A stretch of 64,000 nt of DNA, from assembly GCF_000471905.2 (NCBI RefSeq), contig NW_006494943.1, positions 2,765,616 through 2,829,615 of the forward strand, given 5' to 3'. Below are positions 1 to 11,339 of the stretch, one piece after another (positions within the stretch are counted from its first letter, which is position 1; each line of letters begins with the position of its first letter). The stretch comes from Amborella trichopoda (Eukaryota > Streptophyta > Magnoliopsida > Amborellales > Amborellaceae). The notes beneath the pieces are model-generated. The model was not told the DNA's origin. It ran no database searches and worked only from the letters and a program-made list of their open reading frames with translations. Made by a program: the position numbers and the translations under genes.

Positions 1-180
1 TCAATAAGTTCTGGAAAAAAATCAATCCAACCATCCATAAGTTTATGGAACATAAACCCTAGGATGTTTGCAACATCGAAGATCGAACTAGAACATTACA
101 AAGCAGTTCCATGTTTTAAAATGGAACATTTTGCCTAAAACTAGAAGGTTGCAGTTGGCATACGAATGCATCCATACATG

Positions 181-539
181 TACAGGTTAGGTGCACCTTC
201 AAATTTTATCATGGTATATAGTTTTGATGTAAAATGTTCTTAAGATTATCTCAAAATCTATTTTTATATCTAATTATAAAATTAAAATTAAAAAATGGTT
301 AAAATCAAGTAGATCCATAAACATATGAAAGTTTTGAAAATGAACGGTGCAGATAATATGTCGTAAAATGCACTATGTTTTAGACTTTAAAATCATTTTA
401 TTTTTCATAGTTGTATATCTTGACATCGAGATGATCAATCAAAAGGTTTTTGAACATTAAAACTACCTTTTTGAATATATTTTTGAAGGGCATCCGTAAT
501 TCTACATAATAAGGTAGCATCCTTATATAAACTTTTTCC
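181..539. mobile_element. Decayed copy of MITE family X
   Basis: The interior carries the family's core (a stretch reading roughly 'tcttgacatcgagatgatca' with flanking AT-rich text). The right end reads TTATATAAACTTTTTCC, the reverse complement of the GGAAAAAGTTTATATAA terminus seen in the better copies at 59577 and 56866. The left end is eroded and I see no clear target duplication. Confidence 0.6.
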
Positions 540-1050
540 AAACCAGAAAGCCCCCACTTCTATCCGTGTTTTTTAAATTTGAACTCTCTTTCTCTTTCTA
601 CTCACCCCTCTCTCTTTACTCTCACTATTCTCTTTTGCCTCACTCGCTCTCTCTCTCTCCCTGCCCTCTCTCTATCTCTCTAAGCCTTCTATTTTCATTT
701 ACCTCCTATTTTTTCTCCAAACAAGTGAAAGCTTAATGTCTAGGGTTTTGGTTGCCGTCGATTCATCCCTCAATGATTGAGGTTACGGTATTCTGATAGA
801 GTAAAGAAAGTGAAGTTATGAAATGAAAAGCATTACCCAAAAAAATAATTTGAATTTCATGTGTCAATTTGGAAAAACTAGAGATCTGAAGGTTTTCTAT
901 AGACCACATCAATTATGAGTTAACTACATTTTTCTATAGTTTATTTTGCTCCTTGTATTTAGATGCATGTTTTGTTTTCTAATAAACTAATTGAATGGTG
1001 TTCAATATGACAAATGGGTGTTCTATATTAGGGTTTATTTTTTTTGAGAA
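540..1050. other. Intergenic, pyrimidine-rich then AT-rich
   Basis: A CT-rich stretch at about 575-690 is followed by AT-rich sequence. I see no supported gene here; the only ATG-led frame near 736 is about 15 codons long. Confidence 0.5.
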
Positions 1051-1282
1051 TGTTTTCGTCCTTCGACGGCGGCTCACCATCTGCAACCTTTTGTTCTAAA
1101 TTGCTAGACCTTAGTCAGAAAATGATCGAGCGCCTAACTACCGCAATTATATGACAATGAAATGTTTTCGTCCTGAGCGGGCGGCTCACCTACAGCAACC
1201 CGTTGTTCTAAATTATTAGACCTTGACGTCGAAAAGATGCTCGACCGCCGCCCAAATACCACAAAATGACATGACAACGAAA
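1051..1282 (+). repeat. Two-copy tandem duplication, about 115 bp unit
   Basis: Copy 1 (1051-1162) and copy 2 (1163-about 1282) both begin TGTTTTCGTCC. They share GGCGGCTCACC, a TTGTTCTAAATT block, TAGACCTT and a closing ATGACAA(T/C)GAAAT. They are more GC-rich than the flanks. The two have diverged substantially, so the duplication is not recent. Confidence 0.8.
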
Positions 1283-1372
1283 TAAAATAAAATAAGAGTT
1301 ACGATCTAACATGCTTTAAAAAGACTATCAGATAAAAGAAATTGGTAAATTCACACACAAATACTCATGCAC

Positions 1373-1746
1373 TGTTGGACTATTAATGGGAATAAATTAA
1401 AAACAATAAGCTCCCATGAATTGATGACAATGTCATGAGACTGGAATTCACAAATATCAAGTTTTAACATAACGATTGAGAACTCAAAAATAATTTTTTG
1501 TATGCCTCTCCATGGCCATGAAAGATCTAGTTATAGAGGGATGAGAGAATGTCATTCTCCAATAATTGGTTTCTTCCTGGAATCTCTAAGAAACGTGACC
1601 CTCTAATTCTGTAGGTATCATCTATTCGTTGGATAAAAGCATATTCTCTCTCTACAAAGCCTTTTAAGTGATAAATATTAAAACATAAAGATAAATAATA
1701 AGAGAGAGAAAAATGGGATATGTGTGGCTATCGACACATATCAACA
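1373..1746 (-). repeat. 3' LTR of Copia-1
   Basis: In plus orientation it begins TGTTGGACTATTAATGGG and ends CACATATCAACA, giving short TGTTGG...CAACA terminal inverted ends. It aligns along its length with 7305-7681 and with the solo LTR at 22267-22586. A shared block near the middle reads CTCCATGGCCATGAAAG. Confidence 0.9.
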
Positions 1747-1999
1747 TTTGACACTTGGCCATGAGGGCCAGATACATTAAAATATCATAAAGTTTATACA
1801 ACTTAGTGGGTTTAAAATTTATAGGCATGTCCTTATCATGAGGTTTTTCACACTAATGCGGTTATGTATCTCTAAACATAAAAAATATACAAAGTCGTGT
1901 CATGGGGTTTCTTACTCTAATATTTTTCCCCTCATGACCAAGACATCAAAGAAAAAATATCCCATTTAGGAGTTCCTAACTTAGATATTCTAAGTCTCT

Positions 2000-2830
2000 T
2001 CAAAGCTGCATGCTTTGATAATATTTTTGCACTTAATCCATTTGTTAAAAGACATGCAATCATATCTGAAGATGGAAAATAACTTACAGTTATTACATTC
2101 TTTCCAATAATATCATAAATATAATGATAATCAATTTCAATGTGCTTATCCTTAGAACTATAAGCTTCATTTCTAATTGATGAGATAGCAACCTGATTGT
2201 CACAAAAATTTGAACGGGTCTGTCGGCTATATCCAACTTCAAATCATTTATGAAGCATTTAATCCAGACAGTATAAGTTGTAGCAATGCTACAAGCAATA
2301 TATTTAGCTTCTTTAATATACCGAGCTACACAGCCTGATTTCTTGCTAGATCAAGAAACATGTCCCCCTCCAAAAAGGAATGCAAATCGTAAAGTTGATT
2401 TTCTATCATCCGAGTCTCTTGCAAATCTGCATCAGAGTACCTAGTAACCTTTCAGTTATCATCTTGGAAGCACAACTTATAATTTTTAGTTTTCTGAATA
2501 TATCTGAGTATCATCCTTACGGCTTGCCAATGAGTTATATTGAAATTACTCTGAAATCTAACCACAAGACCATATGCATGACGCAAATCAGGTCTCATAC
2601 ACATCATGACATAATTTATGCATCCTACAACTTTAGCATATGGAATTCTTTCTATTTCAGCTTTGTCACTATCATTTAATAAACACATTTTCTTTGACAA
2701 TTTCAAGCCTTTACAAATGGGTGTATCTATGGGTTTGCAATTTTTCATATTAAATCTCTTTAAAATACTTTCAAAATAATTTTCTTGGGATAACATCAAA
2801 GTCTTGAACTTCTATATCTTATTCTCTTAA
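2000..2830 (-). pseudogene. Copia-1 RNase H and RT C-terminal remnant
   Basis: The frame at 2452-2799 reads as the Copia segment after the RT active site. It has KRFNMKNCKPIDTP, then YAKVVGCINYVM, RPDLRHA and WQAVRMILRYI motifs (counterparts of the usual 'GSLMYLM', 'RPDI' and 'H-W-A-A-K-RILRYL' motifs). The part from about 2000 to 2450 reads as RNase H in several frames ('KYIACSIAT', and so on). Stops and frame changes prevent any continuous product. Confidence 0.85.
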
Positions 2831-3480
2831 TGCCCAATATATATGAGGCTTCCCCTATATCTTTCATTTCAAAATGGGAACTTAGTCATGATTTGGTATG
2901 GCTAATCATACAAATATCATTACCTGCTATCAAAATATCATCTACATATAGTAATAATACAATAAAATTGCTCTCACTATTCCAAACATATACACAATGG
3001 TCTAACCTATTGGCTACATAAGCATCTTTTGTGATTGAATTATGAAAAGTAATGTACCACTACCTATAAGACTGTTTTAGACCATAAAAAGATTCTTTAA
3101 GTTTATATATTTTGTCTTCTGGGCCTTTAATTACATATCCTTCAGGTTGTTTCATATATATATCTTCTTTTTAACTCTTCATTTAAGAAAGCAGTTTTGA
3201 CATCCATTTGAAATAATTTTAGATCATAATATACAACTAATGCTAAGATGATCCTAATAAATGAAAAGTTTGCTACTGGAGAATAAGTCTCTACATAATC
3301 TATACCCTCTCTTTGGGTGAATATTTTTGCTACCAACCTAGCTTTATATTTATCAATGGATCCATTTGCATTAAGATTTTTCTTTAGGACCCATTTTCAA
3401 CCAATGAATTTTCTATCTTTATAAAGGTCAACCAACTCTTAAACTTGATTTCTATTAATAGAATCAAGTTAATCATACAT
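2830..3480 (-). pseudogene. Copia-1 reverse transcriptase core remnant
   Basis: The frame at 3142-3336 contains REGIDYVETYSPVA and LKLFQMDVKTAFLNEEL, the conserved N-terminal Copia RT block with the first catalytic aspartate (QMDV). Further left, near 2935-2965, the minus strand reads LYVDDI, the YVDD catalytic box. The frame is broken between the two blocks. Confidence 0.9.
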
Positions 3481-4750
3481 GACTTGAGTCCACTCAGCTA
3501 ACTTTATTGTAGCTTTGAGTGTAATCTATCGAATCTTCACTCATTAAAGAATAATTATTTTCATTCATAAATTTATAAAAAATCTTCTAAAGTTGTAGAT
3601 GGGGCTTTTAGGTCTATCTGGTATACTAGATTCAATTAAATCATTTTTACCAATTGTAGAGGAAGACTAAGAAATAGGATCTTCCAGTCCCTCATCTTTA
3701 TCAATTTTATGTAAGTCAATTTTATGTAAGTCAATAGGTTTACATAAACTATGTTCATTGTCTATATTTTCTAAGAAATGAGCATCACGGCTCTCGACTA
3801 AGGATCTAGTCTCATGGTTATAGATTTATAGCCCATAAAATCTTTTGAATAACATATAAAAGAGTATTTTATAATTTTACTTTATAATTTATCCTATTTT
3901 GTGGTGGTATAAGTACATATGCCTAAGAACCCCAAACTTTCAAGCTAGTAAGCTCAGGTTTTCTACCTATTTATAATTCATATGGGGTGAATCATACATT
4001 GCTCCTTATAAAATTTGGTAAATAAGGTGGAGCAATATTCACCTCCCCTATCTCTTTAAAAAATTTTATATGCCTATATAACTAATTTTCTACCTCAGCT
4101 TTATATTCTTTAAATGTTTCTATTGCATCTGATTTTTTTACTAATTAGGTACACATATCTATAACTTGAATAATCATCTATTATGAAATATTTCATACCT
4201 CAGCTACATATATCAGAGTGAACAATACTAAGTAGTTCGCTAGACCTTTTCTCCTTAGGGAAAGGCTTATTAATTAAGTTACCAAAAATACATGGCTCAA
4301 ATGTTTGGAACACAATTTCTCCTAAATTGGGGTGCAAAACTCTTTAACTATGTGATTCATTTTATGTTTATTTATATGTCATAATCTTAAGTGACATAAA
4401 TATGGATCATCCACACACACAAAAAACATGAAATGTTGCATCCGAATAACCAAAAAGAGATGAACTTTCATTAATATTCAATCGGTACAAATTATCAACT
4501 TTAGAACCATATACCCAGGCTCTAGAATACTTTCCAATGATGACTCGACCAGCTTGAACTTTATTTCATAACCCTTATCGGTTAACCTAGGGACTAAAAT
4601 CTAATTACGCCTCATATTGGGTGCATACAAACTATCAATCAATAGGAGGTTTGTTCCTCCTGGTAAATACAGATTGAAAGTATCGACACCAAGTATATCA
4701 CAGTAGGTGTCATTCCCTATATAATCCACTGGTTAGCGACTGCGATATCC
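3480..4750 (-). pseudogene. Copia-1 integrase region remnant
   Basis: Minus-strand translation gives scattered integrase-type segments, such as TPYEL-IGRKPE near 3950-3990 (usual TPYELWNGRKP) and LYAPNMRRN near 4600-4630. The latter matches the usual linker before the zinc-binding HHCC domain. Many stops interrupt it. A 19 bp direct repeat, TTTTATGTAAGTCAAT-like, occurs at about 3705-3740. Confidence 0.75.
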
Positions 4751-4751
4751 T

Positions 4752-5870
4752 TCAACTTCGTGAATTAGTCCTTAGTCCTTGAGACATGTTGAGTTGAGTG
4801 GAGGTTGAGTTGACCCACCAATTCCTCAGATCATGGTCAGCAATTAAAGATTCTAGGCCTGCGCAAATCAAATAGTTGCTTTTATTTTGATTATTTTCGA
4901 GTATTGTTGTTATTCTGATTCTTATTTCTGTTTTCAACTTAGGACAATTAACCTTGATGTGTCCAATTCTCTTAAAATAAAAACAGACCTTCTCAGCCTT
5001 ATTCTTTTGATTTTTCAATTTTTTTCCCTTTACCTTATACCTATTATTGTTCTGATTATTATAACGTTTATTGGAGATCTAAGAAAATGAACTTTGGGCA
5101 AAGTGGAGTGCATTTGATTTCTTCCTCATTCTCCTCTCAGCTTCAATACTGAGGTGCATGGGAAGATTCAGTATAGTTATTCCTTGTGAAGAATGGTTTA
5201 ATGCAATTACAATAGGCCTCCAAGATGGAGGGAGACTGTTAAGGACAATAAACACTTGTATACGTTTAGGGATTGGATTCTTGGTAGCAGCAAAGTCCTT
5301 TGTGATCATTATCATTTTATTGATATGCTCGGTCACTGAGTCTGATTCTTTCATTTTTTAAGAATTATACTTTTCTAATAATAATTGCACATGGGTCTCA
5401 TAAGTGGTCCCATACTTTTCAAATAGGGCACCCATCATACTTTGAGCTATAGTGTGATCCTCAAATACTCCAATTAAATTCTATAAAACTCAACATAGTA
5501 GTCCTAGCTACTTTGTCATTTTCTAACCTTTTGTCAAATCGCCTTCTAGCTTGACCATTGACATTAGGCTCTAAAATTGGTGCTTCTGTATCTAAAACAT
5601 AATCCACAATATCTTGGAATAGAATATGTCCAATTTTTCTTTTCCACATAGAAAATTGGTTCCATTGAGTTTTTTAAGTTTTGATAGTTTTGATATGACT
5701 AGCCTAGATGCCATTTTAAATCTTTGGATAATGGCTAAAAAAAAATTGTTTAAGAAAGGGTTGTCTGCTAGTCAAATCAATAGGTTGCGAACTCTCAATG
5801 GGTTGCAACCTTTATGTAGAAAACTCTCGAACACTTTATTTGTGTACTTGTGTGATGCAAGAGCCTAAAT
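4752..5870 (-). pseudogene. Copia-1 gag and protease remnant
   Basis: From right to left there is a gag N-terminal segment (5461-5649, MWKRKIGHIL), the UBN2-type gag segment (5079-5354, with PIPKRIQVFIVLNSLPPSW), and a CCHC zinc knuckle degraded to CFYFKRIGHIKVNC (the second Cys is Phe). The protease motif is degraded from the usual W-x-DSGAT to WWVNSTST near 4800. Gag packages element RNA and the protease cleaves the polyprotein; neither is functional here. Confidence 0.85.
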
Positions 5871-7291
5871 AAAAACAAAGCAACAAACAACTTTATAAAA
5901 GTTCTTTCTCTATTAACCTTAACGTTTTACATCAACATGAGAGATCCTAATTGTAATTGTTTACAATAAGCAATATGTGTTATTCCCGACAAAATATAGA
6001 ATACAATCACAAAAAAATAAGACCATAAAATCTGGATCATGATTTTTTTTTTTTTTTTTTTTACTGAAAGAGACCAAAACATATGATAATTATTCTAAAT
6101 AATGACAATTATAATATGCAAACAAAATATGTATAATAAACTTTAAATCATAGTCGAAGCATATAAACAAATAAATAAAAATGTATCATAAAAAGTAAAT
6201 TATTGGTTGCAATTATATGTCTCCATGTCTCTCTCTTTAAAATTTCAGCAACAATTATGTGTCTCTCTCTAAAAATATCAAGAGTTTTGATGCTCTAAAA
6301 TTCCAGCAATAATTCTATCTTTATCTCTAAAATTACAATAGTACTAAAAATTCAAGGTGTCCTTTGTCTCTATTGCAAAGCACACGGACCTACTTGTTAG
6401 TTCAGAATTTATTTATTTATTTATCTATTTTTATTAAAAATGAGAGAGGCGTGCTACTCAAGATGCAAGAGGGAAAAATAAACGATGCAAAATTTCTTGA
6501 TATTGAGCAAAAGATATTGCGCCAAAATATCAATGAAATTCACAAGATTTCAATGAAATTTTCAACGATAAACAAATAGAGTCTCACAACCTATTTTGTT
6601 TTGGACCAAACTTTATTGTGTCAACAGTGATTCATAGAAACAAATTCCAGAACAGTTGCAGTTTCTGGAACAGTTGCGGTTTCTCAGAGAAAAACGAATC
6701 GTCATCTGCTAGACAGAGAGAGACGCAGAGGAATGCATAGTGGAGAGAAGGCCTTCTTGCGTTGAACAGAGAGAGGGTGTGAAACATAGCAACAATTAAT
6801 CAATAAATTTAGACCCAATTACAATCAATAAGCAAGATCCAAGTAAATGATCAACAGGATTCATAGCCAAAAATCAAAAATTTAAAGAAGAGTGAGATAA
6901 ATGTGATAAAACCAATTTCATCCCTTTAACTCTTTATTATTCGGACATACCTAAGTTCTTTATCAACTCAGACACCAAGATTTGACAATAGAGAGAGAGA
7001 GGAGGTGGAGTTGGGCATATGAATAGGGATTTCAATGGAGGTGGATGTATGTGTGCATAAGTGTGCTGGCATCAACGAACCATAAAAGAGAAAAGGGAAA
7101 ATGGAGTTAAAAATTTTAGACTGTTAAATTTAACGTTAGAAAAATTTACAGCAATACATACGGGAATGACAAGGCACACTATCAAAGTATTGTAAATTAA
7201 ACTCAAGAAAAATAAGATATAAATACTAGCAAAAACAAAAGCTAGAACTTGGGATCTGAGGGTTATGGGGCCACAAAGCTTCCACTACCTT
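5871..7291 (-). other. Copia-1 untranslated leader
   Basis: This 1.4 kb between gag and the primer-binding site holds no recognisable gene. It contains a T-run at about 6043-6062 and a short tandem repeat around 6652-6688 (AACAGTTGCRGTTTCT twice). Short ATG-led frames here have no family resemblance. Confidence 0.6.
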
Positions 7292-7303
7292 GCTCTGATA
7301 CCA
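7292..7303 (-). promoter_or_regulatory. Primer-binding site of Copia-1
   Basis: The minus strand reads TGGTATCAGAGC, the classic complement of the 3' end of initiator tRNA-Met used by plant Copia and gypsy elements. It lies one base inside the 5' LTR, which fixes the orientation of the element. Confidence 0.95.
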
Positions 7304-7304
7304 T

Positions 7305-7681
7305 TGGTGGACTATTGATGGGAAGAGAAGAAAAACACCAAGTTCCCAAGAATTGATGGTAATATCGTGAGATTAGGAATCATAGATATTGGATTTTATT
7401 AGAACGACTGAGAACTCAAAAAAAACTCTTTGTGTGCCTCTCCATGGCCATGAAAGGCCTAGTTATAGAGGCATAGGAGATTGTTCTCCAACGTTCGGCT
7501 TCCTCCTGTGATCTCTGAGAAACGTGGCCATCTAATCATGGGATATGGGTAGTTATCATCTACCTGTTGGATTAAAGCATCTTCTCTCTCAAAGAAGCCT
7601 TTTAAGTGATAAATATTAAAAAATTATAAGAGATAGAAAAATGGGACATGTAGGCCCCATGACCACTAACACGTACCAACA
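7305..7681 (-). repeat. 5' LTR of Copia-1
   Basis: In plus orientation it begins TGGTGGACTATTGATGGG and ends CACGTACCAACA. It is followed at once by the TGCAC target duplication. It would have carried the promoter of the element. Confidence 0.92.
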
Positions 7682-7719
7682 TGCACGACTTACCAAAGAG
7701 AAATTAAAAGAAGCTGATC

Positions 7720-7965
7720 GGTATCATGAATTGTCACATCCATACCTGTGTCAGATCAGTGGATCGGATAGGAGAATCCATTGAATCGGCAAGTTTTGTC
7801 TCAAAAGTTTTTCAAAAATCACTATAAATCTTCAAAAATAGTGTTGTTCTTTTATTTTCTAAAAGAAATTAGGAGTGGTGCATTATGTATTTTCATTACT
7901 TTGTAAAAAGAAGAGAATTTTGAGATGCAATTTTCCTGTCTGGATGTAGAAAATTTTCACTATTT
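7720..7965 (+). repeat. Dispersed 240 bp repeat, copy 1
   Basis: It matches 17585-17840 in the same orientation. Shared blocks include AATCGG, AGAAATTAGGAGTGGTG, TTTCATTACTTTGTAAAAA and the closing TTTTCCTGTCTGGAT. No coding capacity is visible. Confidence 0.7.
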
Positions 7966-8094
7966 CCTTTCCCTAGATATATCTAGAGCCACTTATGGTT
8001 GACGCCTAAAATCATTACACAAATTGAACTGGCAACACAATAAATCTGCGCCATAAACATAGCGCTCTTAAAATGTAAAATTAAAGTACACTTG

Positions 8095-8408
8095 AAAAAT
8101 CAATCGTAAAAGGCTATTTTTGAAGTTGGAAAATTCTCTTATTAATTCTCTCCATATTGAGATGTATGAATATGAAAAATAAAAATTATACTGAGTCCAA
8201 AAATAGTGCATCTTCCAACATATTATTTGGACAGTCCATTTTTAATACTGATCTACTTGATTTGAACCATTTTTTGAGTTTAAAAATTTATAATTAGAGA
8301 TGAAAATATATCCTTACGTCCTAAAATGTTTTATTCCAAAATTACATCTTATGATAAAATTCGATGGTTCATTTTGATGGTTTAAAGTTCCATCCTTATA
8401 TAAACCAC
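8095..8408. mobile_element. Decayed copy of MITE family X
   Basis: It carries the internal blocks seen in the 56866 copy: ATAGTGCATCTTCCAACA, ATTATTTGGACAGTCCAT, and TTATAATTAGAGATGAAAATATAT. It ends in TCCTTATATAAACC. The outer ends are eroded. Confidence 0.6.
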
Positions 8409-8818
8409 ATGCTTATTAAAAACCTTCAAATTTATTTTGAAAGAAATCAAATTACATGAGGAATCCATTCCGCTAATAGCCATTAAATTTTAACTAGCCA
8501 TGAGTTGAATTCAGGATATAAAATTGGATACATAAATTCACAAATTACGGAGTCGTGTGGTTGCAGGTTTATTAGAAGTTGTTATAATGAGTATGATAGA
8601 TGGTGTACATATATATTTTGTAACCCATCAACCATTTCTCGGATTTTTATACTGACATCTTAGTCCGTAATTATTGGTATAAGTTAAATTAGTCACCACA
8701 GACACATTTATTATCTACTTTGTCAAAAATTATTCATTAAATTTATCATAGGCGTATTTTTTATGCAACCAGAGAAGAGCCTAACAGTTGTGCGCCTCAA
8801 TTTTCTATACTGATCATA
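8403..8818 (+). repeat. Dispersed repeat Z, copy 1
   Basis: It aligns over its length with 13370-13830. Shared blocks include CATGAGTTGAATTCA, GGTGTACAT, ATCAACCATTTCTCGG, TTTTTATACTGACAT and TGTGCGCCTC. There is no protein signature and no convincing terminal inverted repeat, so the class is unknown. Confidence 0.75.
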
Positions 8819-8849
8819 TCAATTCCCTTGTGATACCAACTAACGAGAC

Positions 8850-11325
8850 CCACTTCATAGGCAATATTGGGATGTGTTTCAGAGCATCATGTACATTAAA
8901 CTACCAACCGCACTTGAATATGGAACACTGGACATTTTGATCCTCTTAGCTTCTGTCTACAGGCACATGTCGAGACTAATAATATGTCATTTCTCTACTG
9001 GAGTATCTATGGGTTTTATCTTGCATACGGAATCGCTCAAGAATCCATTAGATATATGTTTCTTGTGACACATCAAGAAATCTTTGAGAGCTATCACGGT
9101 GTATCTTAACATTGAGTATGTAACTCGCCTCACCCATGTCCTTCATCTCAAATTTGGTGGACAACCTCTCCTTCGTTGCAACAAGTTGCTTCAGATCATT
9201 CCCAACTAATAAAATATCTTCGACATACAAAGATAGTATCTGGATGTTTTTCTTATAAGTCTTAATGTATACACAATGGTCTTCTTGAAGCATTTCAAAA
9301 CCATATTCATTATAGCTCTATGGAATTTGATATACCATTATCTTGATGACTGCTTGAGACCATATATGGACTTCTTGATCTTGCACACTTTGTACTCATG
9401 GCCAGAGGCTACAAAACCTTTAGGTTGTTCCATATAAATCTCTTTCATCAAGTCATCATTCAGAAAAATAGTCTTCATATCCATTTGGAAGAGTTCCAGA
9501 TCCGTATGTATAACAATTGCTAGGATTAGGTGATTCGATGTCATTCTCACCACCGGGGAGAATGTCTCATCATAGTCTACTCCCTCAATTTGGGTGAACC
9601 TTTCGCCACTAAACAGGATTAATATTTATATATAGTTCCATATTCCTTCCTTTTTGTTTTCAAGGCCCACTTGTTTCAATTGATCTTCTATTAGGCAACA
9701 GATCCACAAGTTCCCACACTTAATTCTGCTCCATGAAACTAAGCTCGTCTTTCATAGCATATATCCACTGATTCACAATAGGAAAATTCAAGGCCTCTTG
9801 GAATGAGCTAGGCTTATCATTATCAAGCGAAATGCATGTGAGACCCTCTACTTCGAAGTGTCTACGAGGAACTTTCCCATGTTGACTCCTTCATAATTTG
9901 ACATGTGACTCACTCTCAATAAGTGCCTCAAATCTAATCGGTGACTCAATCTGGATCATTTGTTCATTCTCAATTGGTGGCTCACTCCCACTATCATTGA
10001 CAATCATGGAAAATTTCGACAATTACCTTCAAGTGGAAGAACTAACTCTATCTTTTCATAGAGCTCTTCAAACATACAAGACCGCTTTCTGTTAGGAAAT
10101 TTTTTCTCTATAAAATTTATATCACGAGATTCTATTTCCTTCATCTTGCCACCATCATGTTCATGATAAAACACGTATCCCTTCGAGTGCTCATAATATC
10201 TAGCAAAAATACACTCGACAGACCGTCTGTTTAGTTTATTTGTCAACTAAGAAGGGATGTGAACGTGTGTAGTTTCATTGTCAACTAAGAAGGGATGTGA
10301 ACGTGTCTAGCTAACCCCAAGGACGTAAATGGGAAAGATCTGGCTTTCTACCTGTCCGTAACTCATAAGGGGCCTTAGAAACGGATTTTGATGGCACTAT
10401 ATTTAGCACATACAGCGCAGTAGGGAGTGCATCTCCCCAAAATAATATTGGGATGTTGGCATGAGCCATCATAGACCTCACCATGTCCAACATAGTATGA
10501 TTCCTTCTTTCTGCAACACCATTTTGTTACGGAGTGTAGGACATCGTGTCTTGCCTACGAATTCTTTTATCCTCACAAAGCTTTTTAAATTGATCAGATA
10601 AGTATTATTGTCGTCGATTAGCGTAAAGAACCTTAATTCTTCCGTCCAATTGATTTTCAAACTCTAGCATAAAACAACGAAAGCAGTCTACTGCTTGCGA
10701 TTTATGAGAGATTAGGTATACATAACCGTAGTGAGAATATCATCGATAAATATGATAAAATAACAGAAAACATCATGGGTCATCTCATTAAACATACCAC
10801 AAATATTAGAATATATTATATCTAGAAGACCGCTTGCTCTTTTTGCTTAAGGAAAGGGCTTTCCAGTTGATTTTCCAGTTATACATGGTTCACATATACG
10901 TAGGTCTATTTTGGATAAAGGTAACAATCTTTTCTTGGCTAAATGGATCATCATATCTTTTCTTATAGAAGCAAACCTAGCATGCCACATCATGGATATA
11001 TAAGAGGTGGAAGAGATGGAAAAGATGAAGATGTCATATAAGACGAAGAGAGTGAAACAATAATATCACCATTATCTAAAACAAGTAAGTCATTCATAAT
11101 CCCTCCATAACAGTGAAAGCCATCTAGAAATGTAAATGTAGCATAAATAAGCATGAAATTGATAAAGCAACCGTCTCTTACTATAGATAGAACTAAAAGA
11201 AAAAAATTTCTCCTTCCGAGAGCATAAAGGATATCATGGAGAAGGGTCCGTTCACTTCGAAATCGGATTTGATAAGTTCCAACCCCTAACGCATCCTCTG
11301 ATAAGCAATTACCCATGAAAATCTT
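8850..11325 (-). mobile_element. Truncated Copia retrotransposon interior (Copia-2)
   Basis: It is closely related to Copia-3 at 36540-40545 and has lost both ends: similarity stops at about 8850 (within RT/RNase H) and about 11325 (before gag). Right to left it holds a GAG-pre-integrase piece (10990-11316), integrase pieces (10311-10660, with MLDMVRSMMAHANIPILFWG and KAPYELRTGRKPDLSHLRPWG) and a post-integrase piece (10004-10246). RT follows (9338-9553, with LELFQMDMKTIFLNDDLMKE; 9048-9293, with LYVEDILLVGND). The catalytic YVDD box is YVED. No LTRs are seen beside it. Confidence 0.88.
10236..10312 (-). repeat. 38 bp tandem duplication inside Copia-2
   Basis: The text TGTCAACTAAGAAGGGATGT and what follows occurs at 10241 and again at 10279. 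Copia-3 has only one copy at the matching place (about 38535-38575), so the duplication arose in this copy. Confidence 0.85.
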
Positions 11326-11339
11326 CTAGCTAAGCCGCC

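Larger units (their letters stand above)
1373..7681 (-). mobile_element. Full-length, inactive Ty1/Copia LTR retrotransposon (Copia-1)
   Basis: The 6309 bp element has two related LTRs (1373-1746 and 7305-7681) that begin TG and end CA. It is bounded by a 5 bp target duplication TGCAC at 1368-1372 and 7682-7686. The 5' LTR is on the right, so transcription ran on the minus strand. A primer-binding site lies just inside the 5' LTR. Gag, protease, integrase, reverse transcriptase and RNase H fragments follow in Copia order from right to left, all broken by stops and frameshifts. The LTRs differ at many positions and by indels, so the insertion is old. It cannot encode a working polyprotein. Confidence 0.92.
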
